64,000 bases of DNA from Candidatus Gastranaerophilales bacterium (lineage in GTDB: Bacteria > Cyanobacteriota > Vampirovibrionia > Gastranaerophilales > Gastranaerophilaceae). The stretch is from assembly GCA_944325605.1 (NCBI GenBank), contig CALVAX010000007.1, positions 1-64,000 on the forward strand, written 5' to 3'. Below are positions 26,249-35,331 of this stretch, piece after piece. Position 1 is the first letter of the stretch. Every line of letters starts with the position of its first letter. The translations under genes were made by a program, and so were the position numbers. A model generated the notes under the pieces. The model saw only the letters and a list, made by a program, of their open reading frames with translations. It ran no database searches and was not told the origin of the DNA.

Positions 26249-26923
26249 TCAGCACAAATATTTTAATTTAACAAGCTTATAATCATTCTCAGCATCCTTA
26301 ATCTCTTTAACACCGGTGCATTCAAACCTTGAACTCCGCGGAAAAACAACTTCGTCATATTTTCCGATGTCGCCTTTTCTTGAAATCCTTGCACCTTCCG
26401 GAACTTCAATTTCGTAGAAAATACCTTTATTATTTACAAGATAAAAATGCGCATAACCCTTATCTGATGTGGCATAAGCGTATTCTCTCATCATCATAAC
26501 ATCGCCTTTTTGGATATCCCTTGCTTTTTGATAGAGTTTATATTCCGAGAAAAATTCCGGTTTTTCACCAATAGCACGATAAACATGCATTTTTTGCTCA
26601 AGAGGTTTAAGCCTTTTAAATTCAAAATCCGTCATTGATATCATTTCTCTGGGCGTCATATTTGTCTGCCAGTGAACACTATCCATCAATTTCGGCTGCC
26701 CGGGAATTATGAAATTGTGATTTATCGAATTCAAGTATCCGTGCATTTCAACAGAAGTTTTGCGGCTCTGATTTAAAAGCCCTTCTTCTGCAGCATCATG
26801 CCAGTATCTGCGGCAGAAAAGATCTTTTTCCGGCACGGTTTTCAAGGCATTTTGCGCTGGTTTTGATTTGCCAGCAATCCTGCCGGCTATTGAACTGCCA
26901 AGTTTTATTAAACCTTTTATCAT
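26249..26923 (-). CDS. ADP-ribosyltransferase-fold protein (candidate)
   Basis: A 224-residue protein whose second half matches the arginine-ART/exoenzyme toxin pattern: VYRAI with Arg116, AYATSDKGYA with Ser153 (the STS position), a beta strand FYEIEVPEGARI, and DEVVFPRSSRF with Glu191 where the catalytic Glu of ExE sits. The first Glu of ExE is replaced by Tyr189, so specificity or activity may differ. Residues 1-25 are basic and hydrophobic but not a clear signal. AAGGGG precedes the ATG. Small bacterial ART proteins are often exported toxins; the target is unknown. Confidence 0.55.
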   Translation of the reverse strand: MIKGLIKLGSSIAGRIAGKSKPAQNALKTVPEKDLFCRRYWHDAAEEGLLNQSRKTSVEMHGYLNSINHNFIIPGQPKLMDSVHWQTNMTPREMISMTDFEFKRLKPLEQKMHVYRAIGEKPEFFSEYKLYQKARDIQKGDVMMMREYAYATSDKGYAHFYLVNNKGIFYEIEVPEGARISRKGDIGKYDEVVFPRSSRFECTGVKEIKDAENDYKLVKLKYLC

Positions 26924-27001
26924 AAAACCATTCCCCTTTTGAAACTTTTACTTATATAAAGTATTCAGAAAAGAAAAAATTGCCTGTTTATAAAACTTTA
27001 A

Positions 27002-28321
27002 TTAAACTGATACGTTTTTGAAATTACGGCCAATACAATAGTACTCAAAGCCTCTTTGCAGCATCCGGTCAACTTCATATTGATTTCGACCGTCAAAAAT
27101 AATCGGATTTTTCAATAAAAACTTCATTTTGTCAAAATCAGGGCGGCGGAATTCGTTCCATTCAGTCAGGAGAAGCATTGCATCCGCACCTTCCAGAGTA
27201 TCGTAGGAGTTTTTTGCATAATAAATCTGTCCTCCCCAGATGTTGTAAGCGGATTCTATTGCCTTCGGGTCAAAGGCACGGATTTTTGCACCGCGCTTTA
27301 GAAGTTCATTAATGATTGTGATAGAAGGCGCCATACGCATATCATTAGTCTTTGGCTTAAATGCAAGCCCCCACACCGCAAAAGTCTTTCCTGACAAATC
27401 AGTGCCGAAACGATTAAAAATCTTATTCAAAAATAAAACTCTCTGAGTCTTATTAACCTCATTTATAGCGTCAAGAATTCTATGCCCGCAGCCGCAGTCT
27501 CTGGCCGTTTTAAGAAGAGCTTTGACATCTTTAGGAAAACAGCTTCCGCCGTATCCGAGCCCCGGAAAGAAAAACTGGGTCCCGATACGTTTATCCGAGC
27601 ACATTCCGTTTCTGACCATTTCAGCGTCTGCCCCCAAAACTTCACATAGATTTGCAATTTCGTTTGCAAAAGAAATTTTCAAAGCCAGAAAAGAATTCGC
27701 CGCATATTTCGTCATCTCTGCAGATTTCACATCCATTATTACAAACCGGCTCGCTGTTCTAAAAAAAGAAGCATACAATTCCTGCATAACAGCAGTTGCC
27801 TTTGGAGAATTTGAGCCGATAACAATTCTGTCAGGTTTTAAGAAATCATCAACCGCTGCGCCCTGTTTCAAAAATTCAGGGTTTGAAACAACGTCAAACT
27901 CTCCGCTGTAATGTTTTTTAATTATGGAAACAACCTTATCAGCGGTTCCGACAGGCACAGTAGATTTGTTTACAATAACTTTATAGCCGTTCATGGCTTT
28001 TGCAATACTTTCCGCCACCTGCAATACAAAGCTTAAGTCTGCAGATCCGTCTGCGCTTTGCGGAGTTCCGACAGCAATAAAACAAACAAGTGCATTTTTA
28101 ACCGCAGACTCCAAATCAGTTGAAAATGATAACCTTTTGTCCGTCACATTTGATTTTATTAATTCTTCAAGCCCAGGTTCATAAATAGGGACAAGACCTT
28201 CATTTAATTGTTTAATTTTTTCACTATCCGTATCAACGCAGACAACGTCATTCCCCATATCGGCAAGACAGGTTCCTGCTACCAAACCGACATATCCTGT
28301 TCCGATTACACAAATTTGCAT
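27002..28321 (-). CDS. ugd: UDP-glucose 6-dehydrogenase
   Basis: A 439-residue NAD-dependent enzyme that oxidises UDP-glucose to UDP-glucuronate for surface polysaccharides. The N-terminal Rossmann GTGYVGLVAGTCLADMG, the EFLKQGAAVDDFLKPDRIVIG stretch, and the catalytic Cys in GYGGSCFPKDVKAL (near residue 260) are all present, as is the C-terminal UDP-binding domain. Length is usual. It is divergent from the ABC exporter; no other nucleotide-sugar gene is adjacent. GGAG lies about ten bases before the ATG. Confidence 0.96.
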   Translation of the reverse strand: MQICVIGTGYVGLVAGTCLADMGNDVVCVDTDSEKIKQLNEGLVPIYEPGLEELIKSNVTDKRLSFSTDLESAVKNALVCFIAVGTPQSADGSADLSFVLQVAESIAKAMNGYKVIVNKSTVPVGTADKVVSIIKKHYSGEFDVVSNPEFLKQGAAVDDFLKPDRIVIGSNSPKATAVMQELYASFFRTASRFVIMDVKSAEMTKYAANSFLALKISFANEIANLCEVLGADAEMVRNGMCSDKRIGTQFFFPGLGYGGSCFPKDVKALLKTARDCGCGHRILDAINEVNKTQRVLFLNKIFNRFGTDLSGKTFAVWGLAFKPKTNDMRMAPSITIINELLKRGAKIRAFDPKAIESAYNIWGGQIYYAKNSYDTLEGADAMLLLTEWNEFRRPDFDKMKFLLKNPIIFDGRNQYEVDRMLQRGFEYYCIGRNFKNVSV

Positions 28322-28427
28322 GCACTAAAGCTCCGATTGACTATTATATTGATTACTATACATTATAAATATTTTTTGTAAATTAGACATATTTATGCAA
28401 TAATCAAATAATAAAGAGGGGTATGGA

Positions 28428-30263
28428 ATGGAATATAAACTAAAAGAAACAACATCTAAAGACGCTTTTAACTACGGATATCTTTTAAAACGACTTTATC
28501 CTTATATAAAACCTGTCATGGGCAGAGCATTGATAAATCTTTTAATTGCAATTCCTTTAGGGTTGCTGGACGGAGTCATGGCGCTGGCACTTAAACCATA
28601 TATGGATTACGTTGTAAACGGAAGCCCGGAACAAACCTGGACATTTTTAGGATTTACAGTGCATATCCAAACATTTTTAGCTTCAATAATTCCGTTTGGT
28701 ATAGTTGCATTTGCGGTTTTTCAGGGAGTCTTGAAGTATGCAAGCAACTACCTGACAGACTGGACCGGAAACAAAATTTCAAATTCCTTGAAAGTGGATT
28801 TATTTAAAAAACTGACAGGGCTTGACCCGCAGTTTTATGACGTGAATTCTTCAGGTCTGGTGCTTCAAAGATTTCTTACAGACCCTGAAACAGCGTCAAA
28901 AACAATTATTGAAAGCCTGAAATCCTTTATTGCAACTGTATTCGGACTCGTCGGACTTGTGGCGGTTCTGCTTTATACATCATGGAAACTTGCAATAATA
29001 GGTGTTACGGTCATGGCAATCGCGATTACACCTGTTGTTTTTATCAGAAAAAAAATCAAAAAGGTTTCCAATGCAACAATGGTTGTAGGCGGAAATATGA
29101 CAACTAATTTCAACGAAACATTTGCCGGCAACAAGATAATTACGGCATACAACCTTCAGGAAATGCAGAATAAGAAATTTGAAGGTCAAATTCATGAACA
29201 ATTTGATCTTGCTATGTCTTTAAGCAAACGTGTCGGCTGGATGTCGCCTATTATGTATTCTGTTTGTTCTGTCGGAATTGCGCTTGTTATGGCTTACGGA
29301 AACCACCTGATACTTACCGGCCAGCTTTCAGCAGGAAGTTTTGCGTCATTCGTAACCTCGCTTTTGCTTCTTTACAAGCCGACAAAAAACCTCGGAAATA
29401 CACTGACATCATTACAGACAACCTTCGTTGCGATGGGCAGAACATTTGAACTCTTTGACCTTGTGCCGCAGATTACTTCCCCGGAAAAACCCTACGCTAT
29501 GCACAGCCTTGAAAAATCAATAGAATTTAAAAATGTTTGCTTCGAATACGAAAAAGACAAACCTGTTTTGAAAAATCTTAATCTTTCCGTGAATAGAAAT
29601 GAAACCATTGCACTTGTCGGAAATTCAGGAGGCGGAAAGAGCACTGTTGTAAATCTTTTGCCGAGATTTTACGATGTAACATCAGGCTCTATTGAATTCG
29701 ACGGTATTGATATAAGAAAATTCGACCTTAAATCTCTTCGTGACAATATTTCATTTGTTTTTCAGGACAATTTTCTGTTTTCAGGCACAATCAGAGATAA
29801 CATAATGATGGGCAATGAAGATGCTACGCAGGAAGAACTTGACAGAGCAATTGAAATGGCACATCTTGACGAATTCATTGACGCTCTGGAAAAAGGGCTT
29901 GATACTATCGTCGGAGAACGAGGGACAACATTATCAGGCGGACAGCGCCAGAGGGTTGCAATAGCACGCGCCATATTAAAAAACGCTCCGATTGTTATTC
30001 TTGATGAAGCAACGTCTGCCCTCGACAATAAATCCGAAGCTATCGTTCAAAAAGCACTGGATAACTTAATCCAAAACCGAACAGTTTTTGTAATTGCTCA
30101 CAGGCTTTCTACGATTAAAAATGCCGACAGAATCGCTGTTATCAACGACGGAGAACTTGCTGAACTCGGGACTCATGACCAGTTGATGATGCTTCCGGAC
30201 GGAATTTACAGAAAATTATACGAAATGCAGTTTCAAAGTAATCAGGAAAAAGCTCTTGTTTAA
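28428..30263 (+). CDS. ABC transporter, MsbA-like half-transporter
   Basis: A 611-residue fusion of a six-helix transmembrane domain (about residues 30-340) and an ATPase domain. The ATPase has Walker A GNSGGGKST, Q-loop FVFQDN, signature LSGGQRQRVAIARA, Walker B IVILDEATSALD and H-loop IAHRLST. The overall pattern fits MsbA-type lipid or peptide exporters; with lpxK present in the genome, lipid A-core export is plausible but not proven. The gene is followed after 15 bases by the DUF1015 gene, so they may be cotranscribed. Confidence 0.9.
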   Translation: MEYKLKETTSKDAFNYGYLLKRLYPYIKPVMGRALINLLIAIPLGLLDGVMALALKPYMDYVVNGSPEQTWTFLGFTVHIQTFLASIIPFGIVAFAVFQGVLKYASNYLTDWTGNKISNSLKVDLFKKLTGLDPQFYDVNSSGLVLQRFLTDPETASKTIIESLKSFIATVFGLVGLVAVLLYTSWKLAIIGVTVMAIAITPVVFIRKKIKKVSNATMVVGGNMTTNFNETFAGNKIITAYNLQEMQNKKFEGQIHEQFDLAMSLSKRVGWMSPIMYSVCSVGIALVMAYGNHLILTGQLSAGSFASFVTSLLLLYKPTKNLGNTLTSLQTTFVAMGRTFELFDLVPQITSPEKPYAMHSLEKSIEFKNVCFEYEKDKPVLKNLNLSVNRNETIALVGNSGGGKSTVVNLLPRFYDVTSGSIEFDGIDIRKFDLKSLRDNISFVFQDNFLFSGTIRDNIMMGNEDATQEELDRAIEMAHLDEFIDALEKGLDTIVGERGTTLSGGQRQRVAIARAILKNAPIVILDEATSALDNKSEAIVQKALDNLIQNRTVFVIAHRLSTIKNADRIAVINDGELAELGTHDQLMMLPDGIYRKLYEMQFQSNQEKALV

Positions 30264-30278
30264 TAAGAAAGAGGGATT

Positions 30279-31556
30279 ATGGCAATAGAAATCAAACCGC
30301 TTAATGCACTTGTTTACAATCAGGAAAAAATAAACATTAAAGATGTTATCGCACCGCCTTATGATGTAATAAGCGAAAAATACCGTGATGAGCTTTACCA
30401 AAGAAGCCCTTACAACATCACACGGCTTATACTCTCAAATGCCGAAAATCCTTACAATGATGCGGCTGAAAGCTTTCACAAATGGATTGAAGAAAATATT
30501 CTGATAAAAACAGACAAGCCTGTTATCCTCTATCTTCTTCAAAAATATCGCCTGAACGGAAAAGAAATTACCCGCAAAGGCTTCATTGCCAGAAATAAAA
30601 TTGAAGATTTTTCAACCGGAAATATTCTCCCGCATGAATTCACTATGAGCGGGCCGAAAGAAGACAGACTTAAACTCACCAAAGCCTGCAGGGCGAATTT
30701 CTCCCAGATTTTCATGGTCTACTCGGATCCTGAAAAACAGATTGAAAATGCCGTAGATATTTCATCAAACCCATTTATTGACGTCACTGATGACAACGGT
30801 GTAAGAAATATTGTCTGGAAAATTGAAGACGAAAAAACTATCAGTTTAGTTGAAAATGTTTTGAAAGATAAAACTTTATTGATTGCAGACGGACACCACA
30901 GGTATGAAACGGCGCTTAATTACAGAAACTTCTTAGGCGAAAACGCTGGAGAAGCGAATTATGTCATGAGTTATTTTACCAATATGGATGATGATTTGCT
31001 TATCTATCCGACCCACAGGATTATTACAAAATGGATAGAACCTTACGTTCTGCTTGAAACTGTCAAAAAATATTTTGATGTTAAAGACTACACCTTTACC
31101 GGAGCAAACAAAGCGGAAGTTAAACAAGAATTTCTAAAAGCTATTGAAAAATCTTCTAAAGATAAAATTTCAATGGGTCTGTATATGAAAAACGTCAACA
31201 AATTCTACCTTCTTGCGCTCCGCGAGGATGTAAATTCAATTCTTGATGAATACAACGTGCCTGATGTACTTAAAACCCTTGATTTAACGGTTCTTCACAA
31301 AGTAATTCTTACAAAAGAACTCGGATTTACGGAAGATGAACAGATGGCGCAGGACGGCATAAAATATATCAAAGTCGAAAATGAAGCCTTTGACATGATT
31401 GATCTTGGCAAAGCTGAAGCCTCCTTCATTATGGCTTATCCAAAAATCGAGGATATAAAACGAATTTCTACTGCCGGATACAGAATGCCGCAAAAATCTA
31501 CCTACTTTTATCCGAAACTTCTGTCAGGAATTGTTATAAATCCGTTACAAAATTAA
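30279..31556 (+). CDS. DUF1015 family protein
   Basis: A 425-residue protein recognised by IKPLNALVYN ... VIAPPYDVISEKYRDELYQRSPYNITRLIL at its N-terminus and the IADGHHRYETAL core (near residue 205), both hallmarks of DUF1015. The family is widespread in anaerobes; its biochemical role is not established to my knowledge. The HHR core suggests an active or metal site. A good AGAGGG ribosome binding site precedes the ATG. It lies 15 bases after the ABC transporter gene. Confidence 0.9.
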   Translation: MAIEIKPLNALVYNQEKINIKDVIAPPYDVISEKYRDELYQRSPYNITRLILSNAENPYNDAAESFHKWIEENILIKTDKPVILYLLQKYRLNGKEITRKGFIARNKIEDFSTGNILPHEFTMSGPKEDRLKLTKACRANFSQIFMVYSDPEKQIENAVDISSNPFIDVTDDNGVRNIVWKIEDEKTISLVENVLKDKTLLIADGHHRYETALNYRNFLGENAGEANYVMSYFTNMDDDLLIYPTHRIITKWIEPYVLLETVKKYFDVKDYTFTGANKAEVKQEFLKAIEKSSKDKISMGLYMKNVNKFYLLALREDVNSILDEYNVPDVLKTLDLTVLHKVILTKELGFTEDEQMAQDGIKYIKVENEAFDMIDLGKAEASFIMAYPKIEDIKRISTAGYRMPQKSTYFYPKLLSGIVINPLQN

Positions 31557-31635
31557 CAATTCTGACAAAATTAAGGCAATTTTTCTCTTTAAAAATACTT
31601 TATATAAATAAGAGGAAATTAAGGGGACAATTGTT

Positions 31636-32457
31636 TTGGCGTTTGAGTTTTTACATTTTAACAGTTTTAATAATTTTGGAAACACGAATTTTTTGGGATT
31701 CGGCATGCCGCAACTTTTCTCAATGCCAATGACCTTTAGAATGCCAACAGTATTTTCTTTACCGGTCTTGCAACCTGTATTTCCAGCATTTACAAGGCAG
31801 ACACCTGCACCGAATCCGGAAATAAAATCTTTGTATAAGGAAGATATTTACAATGAGCTTTACCCCCAAACTACAGGCACACGCTTTGACAGCAGCAATT
31901 TTATGAACCTTAATATTATGGATATACCTCTTGACGGATTTCAGCCTGTTAATTATGTAATTGAACCAATGAAGTTTAACCTGCCGTCTTTTAACTTATT
32001 AACAGTTTCAAAAACAAAAAACAAATCAAATTATTCTCTTGCACCCAAAACAAACACAACAATCACTGAAGTTGAAAAGATTTATAATAAAGAAAAAGGC
32101 AAAAAGCTTGCCCAGGAAACAATTGACGGCTTAAAATACGCACAAAAAGGATACTGCGCAAGAGCAGTAAAAACAGGGATAGAAAAAGCCGGACTCGGTT
32201 CATACCAATCTGGAGATGCCTATCAGATGCCTTCTATACTAAGACAAAACACCAACTTTAAAGAAGTTAAAGTCAAATCGGAAGATCTGGACAAACTGCC
32301 TGCCGGATGTATAATCTGTTACGCTCCCGGCGACTGCAACTATGACAGCAGGTTTGGACACGTTGAAACTACAGACGGCAACGGTAATGCAATAAGCTTC
32401 TTTGTAAATAACAATATCAAAAAATCAGATAATGTCAGAGTATTCGTCCCCGTTTAG
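31636..32457 (+). CDS. Cys/His peptidase-like (CHAP or NlpC/P60-like) protein with Phe/Pro-rich N-terminus
   Basis: A 273-residue protein in two parts. Residues 1-130 are rich in Phe, Asn, Pro and Met (FNNFGNTNFLGFGMPQLF) with no signal peptide. Residues about 150-273 look like a papain-fold amidase: GYCARAVKTGIEKAGLG with the candidate nucleophile Cys, LPAGCIICYAPGD, and FGHVETTDGNG with the candidate His. Such domains cut peptidoglycan cross-links. The start is a TTG at 31636 with AGGGG nine bases upstream; there is no early ATG in frame. Its 3' end overlaps coaE by 23 bases. Confidence 0.55.
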   Translation: MAFEFLHFNSFNNFGNTNFLGFGMPQLFSMPMTFRMPTVFSLPVLQPVFPAFTRQTPAPNPEIKSLYKEDIYNELYPQTTGTRFDSSNFMNLNIMDIPLDGFQPVNYVIEPMKFNLPSFNLLTVSKTKNKSNYSLAPKTNTTITEVEKIYNKEKGKKLAQETIDGLKYAQKGYCARAVKTGIEKAGLGSYQSGDAYQMPSILRQNTNFKEVKVKSEDLDKLPAGCIICYAPGDCNYDSRFGHVETTDGNGNAISFFVNNNIKKSDNVRVFVPV

Positions 32458-33085
32458 GATCCATACGCTTATATTCACTCAAAAGATAAGTAATTCTTAC
32501 TTTTAACTCGCTGATTGTGCCGTCATTTTCAATACAATCATCGCACAAAAGCAGTTTGTCAACCTGCGACATCTGCGCACTTATTCTGGTTGAGGCGTAT
32601 TCTTCAGTATATCCGTCGCGTTTGAGAAGGCGTCTGTAACGGTATTTATCCTCAGAAAATACCAGAATAACTTTATCAAACATATACTGCATTTCAGCCT
32701 CATAAAGCTGGGGAACAGAAACAAACACAACCGTTTCATCCTTGTGTTCCTCAAAGAATTCATAAATTTTAAGCCTTACAAGCGGATGAAGAATAGATTC
32801 AAGCTTTTTGAGCATTTTTTTATCATGAAAAACTATTCTGCCGACTTTTGGACGGGAAATATTTCCGTTTTCATCAAAAATATCATAACCCTTAAAAGCT
32901 TTCATAACTTCCGCTTTGACATCAAGAAATTCACAGCCCTTAAATTCCGGTAAAATTTTTTTACCTTCTAAAAGTTCATGAGTTACAGTATCTGTATTCA
33001 GCGCCGAATACCCCCAGGATACTAATATTTTCTCAACCGTTGATTTTCCTGCCGCAATATTGCCTGTAATAGCTACCTTAATCAT
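32435..33085 (-). CDS. coaE: dephospho-CoA kinase
   Basis: A 216-residue kinase for the last step of CoA synthesis. P-loop GNIAAGKST (residues 8-16), ALNTDTVTHELL with the catalytic Asp, and the CoA-binding HPLVRLKIYEF are typical. RRLLKRDGYTEEYASTRISAQM is the lid region. It overlaps the upstream pseudouridine synthase gene by eight bases and is thus coupled to it; the downstream end overlaps the convergent peptidase-like gene. Confidence 0.93.
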   Translation of the reverse strand: MIKVAITGNIAAGKSTVEKILVSWGYSALNTDTVTHELLEGKKILPEFKGCEFLDVKAEVMKAFKGYDIFDENGNISRPKVGRIVFHDKKMLKKLESILHPLVRLKIYEFFEEHKDETVVFVSVPQLYEAEMQYMFDKVILVFSEDKYRYRRLLKRDGYTEEYASTRISAQMSQVDKLLLCDDCIENDGTISELKVRITYLLSEYKRMDPKRGRIL

Positions 33086-33812
33086 TTGTATTCACCTTAC
33101 TTAAAAACATTTTTAATTCTTTAACCTGTTTCGGTTTAATAGCCTTAACTTCGCCGCGCTTTAAGCCGTCAAGAGTTATCACACCGTGCTGTATCCTTTT
33201 TAATGTTTTTACTTCATGCCCGAAATACTCAAACATTTTTCTAATCTGTCTGTTCATCCCTTGATACAGGGTTATTTGCATATAAGTATGATTTTTATCC
33301 GCTTCCAGAACAGTTATATCCGCATAAGCCTTCTTGCCGGCTTCAATCTCAATTCCGGCTGCCATCTGTTCCAATTCATGCGGATGAACAACCGAATCAA
33401 CGGATACAAGATAAACTTTCGGAATTTTTATTGACGGATGCGTGAGTTGATTTATCAAATCGCCATCGTTCGTCAATATCAAAAGCCCTGTTGAATCTTT
33501 ATCAAGACGCCCGACAGGCTTCAGGTGGTTCAAATTTTCCGGCAGAATGTCGTAAATAGTTTTTCTGCCTTTCTCGTCATCAGCGGTAGTTATATACCCT
33601 GCGGGCTTATAAAATCTGTAATATTCGTGCTTAACAGGCTTTATAAGCTTCTGATTTACAACAACTTTGTCCTTTTCCTGCACCAGAAACCCAAGTTCCG
33701 TAACCTTCTTTCCGTTGACAAAGACAACTCCGCTTTCAATAAGTTCATCAGCCTTCCGGCGGGAGCACAAACCTGAGGATGCAATAAACTTATTTAAACG
33801 GGAAGCAGGCAT
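33078..33812 (-). CDS. rluB: pseudouridine synthase, RluB/RsuA family
   Basis: A 244-residue enzyme with an N-terminal S4 RNA-binding domain ([21 protein letters not shown]) and the catalytic [17 protein letters not shown] with the essential Asp. The [18 protein letters not shown] block is typical of the small-subfamily enzymes acting on rRNA (RluB, RsuA, RluE/F). The exact target cannot be read from sequence. It overlaps the thioesterase gene upstream and coaE downstream in one operon. Confidence 0.9.
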   Translation of the reverse strand: MPASRLNKFIASSGLCSRRKADELIESGVVFVNGKKVTELGFLVQEKDKVVVNQKLIKPVKHEYYRFYKPAGYITTADDEKGRKTIYDILPENLNHLKPVGRLDKDSTGLLILTNDGDLINQLTHPSIKIPKVYLVSVDSVVHPHELEQMAAGIEIEAGKKAYADITVLEADKNHTYMQITLYQGMNRQIRKMFEYFGHEVKTLKRIQHGVITLDGLKRGEVKAIKPKQVKELKMFLSKVNTND

Positions 33813-34231
33813 TCTACCTCCTTATTAAACACATCAGCAAGAACAGCCGGCATACGTCTGTACAACTTTCCGGAAGTCTTGCTTATTGCAACAACTTCCA
33901 CATCAGCTTCTATAAAAACTTTCAGGTTATCTTCAGACCTGATAGCCTGATGGAATGTAACCGAAAGACCGTTGAATTTGGAAACACCGGTTTCTATAAT
34001 CAAGTTATCATTAAGTTTTGCAGAAGCTTTGTATCGGACATTGAGGTTAACAACCGGCAGCACGATATCCTGATTTTCAAGTTCCAGAAGGTTATGCCCG
34101 GACATTTCGCACCATTGAACCCGTCCCATTTCAAGCCATCTGAGATAAGAACCGTGCCAGACGACCCCATAGGCATCAGTATCCGAATAATAAACTTTCT
34201 GCTTAAAATAATTAATCGTTCCCATAGGCAC
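33794..34231 (-). CDS. acyl-CoA thioesterase, YbgC/4HBT family
   Basis: A 145-residue single-hotdog thioesterase. The catalytic signature is [19 protein letters not shown] with the Asp of the 4HBT family (DTDxxGVV). The central helix and [15 protein letters not shown] strand follow. Substrate is probably a short acyl-CoA or acyl-ACP. The start is GTG at 34231 or ATG at 34225; no strong ribosome binding site decides between them. It overlaps the rluB-like gene by 19 bases and is divergent from rubredoxin. Confidence 0.88.
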   Translation of the reverse strand: MPMGTINYFKQKVYYSDTDAYGVVWHGSYLRWLEMGRVQWCEMSGHNLLELENQDIVLPVVNLNVRYKASAKLNDNLIIETGVSKFNGLSVTFHQAIRSEDNLKVFIEADVEVVAISKTSGKLYRRMPAVLADVFNKEVECLLPV

Positions 34232-34273
34232 ATAATACCACAGATTACAATATTAGAAAAGGAGGTTAATAAA

Positions 34274-34405
34274 ATGAAATATATTTGCAAATTATGCGGC
34301 TACATATACGATGAAGAAAAAGAGGACAAAAAATTTGCAGACCTGCCGGATGAGTGGGTATGTCCGCTTTGCGGAGCAGAAAAGTCCGACTTTGAAGAAG
34401 TTTAA
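34274..34405 (+). CDS. rubredoxin, shortened
   Basis: A 43-residue iron protein with CKLCGY and CPLCG as the four Cys ligands of one Fe. The region between the two Cys pairs is about eight residues shorter than in the usual 52-54-residue rubredoxins, yet YIYD and [11 protein letters not shown] are kept. AAAGGAGGT lies just before the ATG. Rubredoxins pass electrons to oxygen- and peroxide-reducing enzymes in anaerobes; no partner is adjacent. Confidence 0.9.
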   Translation: MKYICKLCGYIYDEEKEDKKFADLPDEWVCPLCGAEKSDFEEV

Positions 34406-34566
34406 CACGAACAAAATTTAATATCAGACACCAAAATTGCGGCTTCATACCGGAAATTAGTACAAAACATCAGTAATTGTCAGTTAAAATCTGCAAATAT
34501 TGACTTACAGAAATATTTGCCCTAAAATGAATTTGAGCGCAAATGTGACTCGTGACAATTTTATAT

Positions 34567-34828
34567 CGGGATGTAGCACTCTGCCGGGCAAAACGATTGA
34601 GTATCGTTTTGTGAGAGGCTTGGGAGCGTCATTCCATAAACTTCGGGATGTAGCAAGGACTCCGCTTTTTTGATTGAGTATCAAAAAAGATGGAGGGGTG
34701 GTAGCGTAGCTGCCAAGCTGCGGAACGAATCTTGACAATTTTATTCTTTATCGGGATGTAGCACTCTGCCGAGCAAAACGATTGAGTATCGTTTTGCGAG
34801 AGGTTTGGGAGCGTCATTCCATAAACTT
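34567..34828 (+). repeat. three tandem tRNA-Pro-associated hairpin units
   Basis: CGGGATGTAGC, the first 11 bases of tRNA-Pro, is repeated at 34567, 34644 and 34752 before the intact gene at 34829. Each copy is followed by a perfect hairpin with loop TGAGT: arms CAAAACGAT/ATCGTTTTG (34589-34611), TTTTTTGAT/ATCAAAAAA (34666-34688) and GCAAAACGAT/ATCGTTTTGC (34773-34797). After the hairpin comes a D-arm-like remnant such as GGTAGCG or GGGAGCG. In units 1 and 3 GGGATG can pair with CATTCC past the hairpin. Units 1 and 3 are close copies; unit 2 has a different stem. Reading frames here are spurious. Confidence 0.85.
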
Positions 34829-34905
34829 CGGGATGTAGCGCAGCTTGGTAGCGTACCTCGCTTGGGACGAGGGGGTCGCAGGTTCAAATCCTGTCATCCC
34901 GACCA
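34829..34905 (+). tRNA. tRNA-Pro(TGG)
   Basis: Acceptor CGGGATG pairs with CATCCCG; anticodon stem CCTCG/CGAGG encloses CTTGGGA, anticodon TGG; T-loop TTCAAAT; discriminator A and encoded CCA. The C1-G72 pair is usual for bacterial tRNA-Pro. Its first 11 bases are copied three times upstream, and a truncated integrase lies downstream. Confidence 0.97.
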
Positions 34906-34910
34906 TTGAT

Positions 34911-34947
34911 AAATAAAGGCTTTAGAGATTTTCTAAAGCCTTTATTT
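34911..34947. terminator. terminator of tRNA-Pro
   Basis: A perfect 16-bp stem (AAATAAAGGCTTTAGA with TCTAAAGCCTTTATTT) around a 5-base loop lies six bases after the tRNA. Confidence 0.88.
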
Positions 34948-35010
34948 TATGTTTAAATTTTATTTTGCGACTGATTTTCGACTGGTCTGATTAAAATACG
35001 TTATAATACA

Positions 35011-35331
35011 TTAGTATGTTTCAAGAATGTTTACTGCGTCTAAAATATTCTTTCTTGGAATATGTGTATATTGTTGTGTCGTTTTTAAATCTGCGTGGTC
35101 GAGTATTTCTTTAATTGTAAGTATATCTACACCTTTTTCGTTTAATCTGGAAGCTGTTGTATGTCTTAGCTCATAAAATGTTATATGTGGAATGCCGGCT
35201 CTTGCTACTGTTCTTGAAAATGTCTTTTTAATGTTTTTATATTTTGTTTTCGTTGTTGGATTTGAAAAACATATTCGCTTATTCTCGGCAATTTCTCCAA
35301 TTCTGATTTTAAAGTTATTTATAACTTCCAC
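35011..35331 (-). pseudogene. truncated tyrosine recombinase (integrase), catalytic C-terminus only
   Basis: A 106-residue frame holds the C-terminal half of a phage-type integrase: ELRHTTASRLNEKG (the second catalytic Arg), LDHADLKTTQQYTH (His and the nucleophilic Tyr). The N-terminal DNA-binding domain and the first catalytic Arg are missing; the sequence upstream is instead the toxin gene, with a 13-base overlap. The frame would start with GTG. Its place about 100 bases after tRNA-Pro is the classic position of an integrase beside its attachment site, so this is likely a remnant of an integrated element. Confidence 0.8.

Noticed and set aside
34505-34817. Reading frames antisense to the tRNA-Pro units
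   Set aside because: They are translations of the hairpin units and have no ribosome binding site.
34567-34828. CRISPR-like array
   Set aside because: The units are unequal in length, contain tRNA sequence and palindromes of varying stem, and have no cas genes nearby. No other array is visible in the window.
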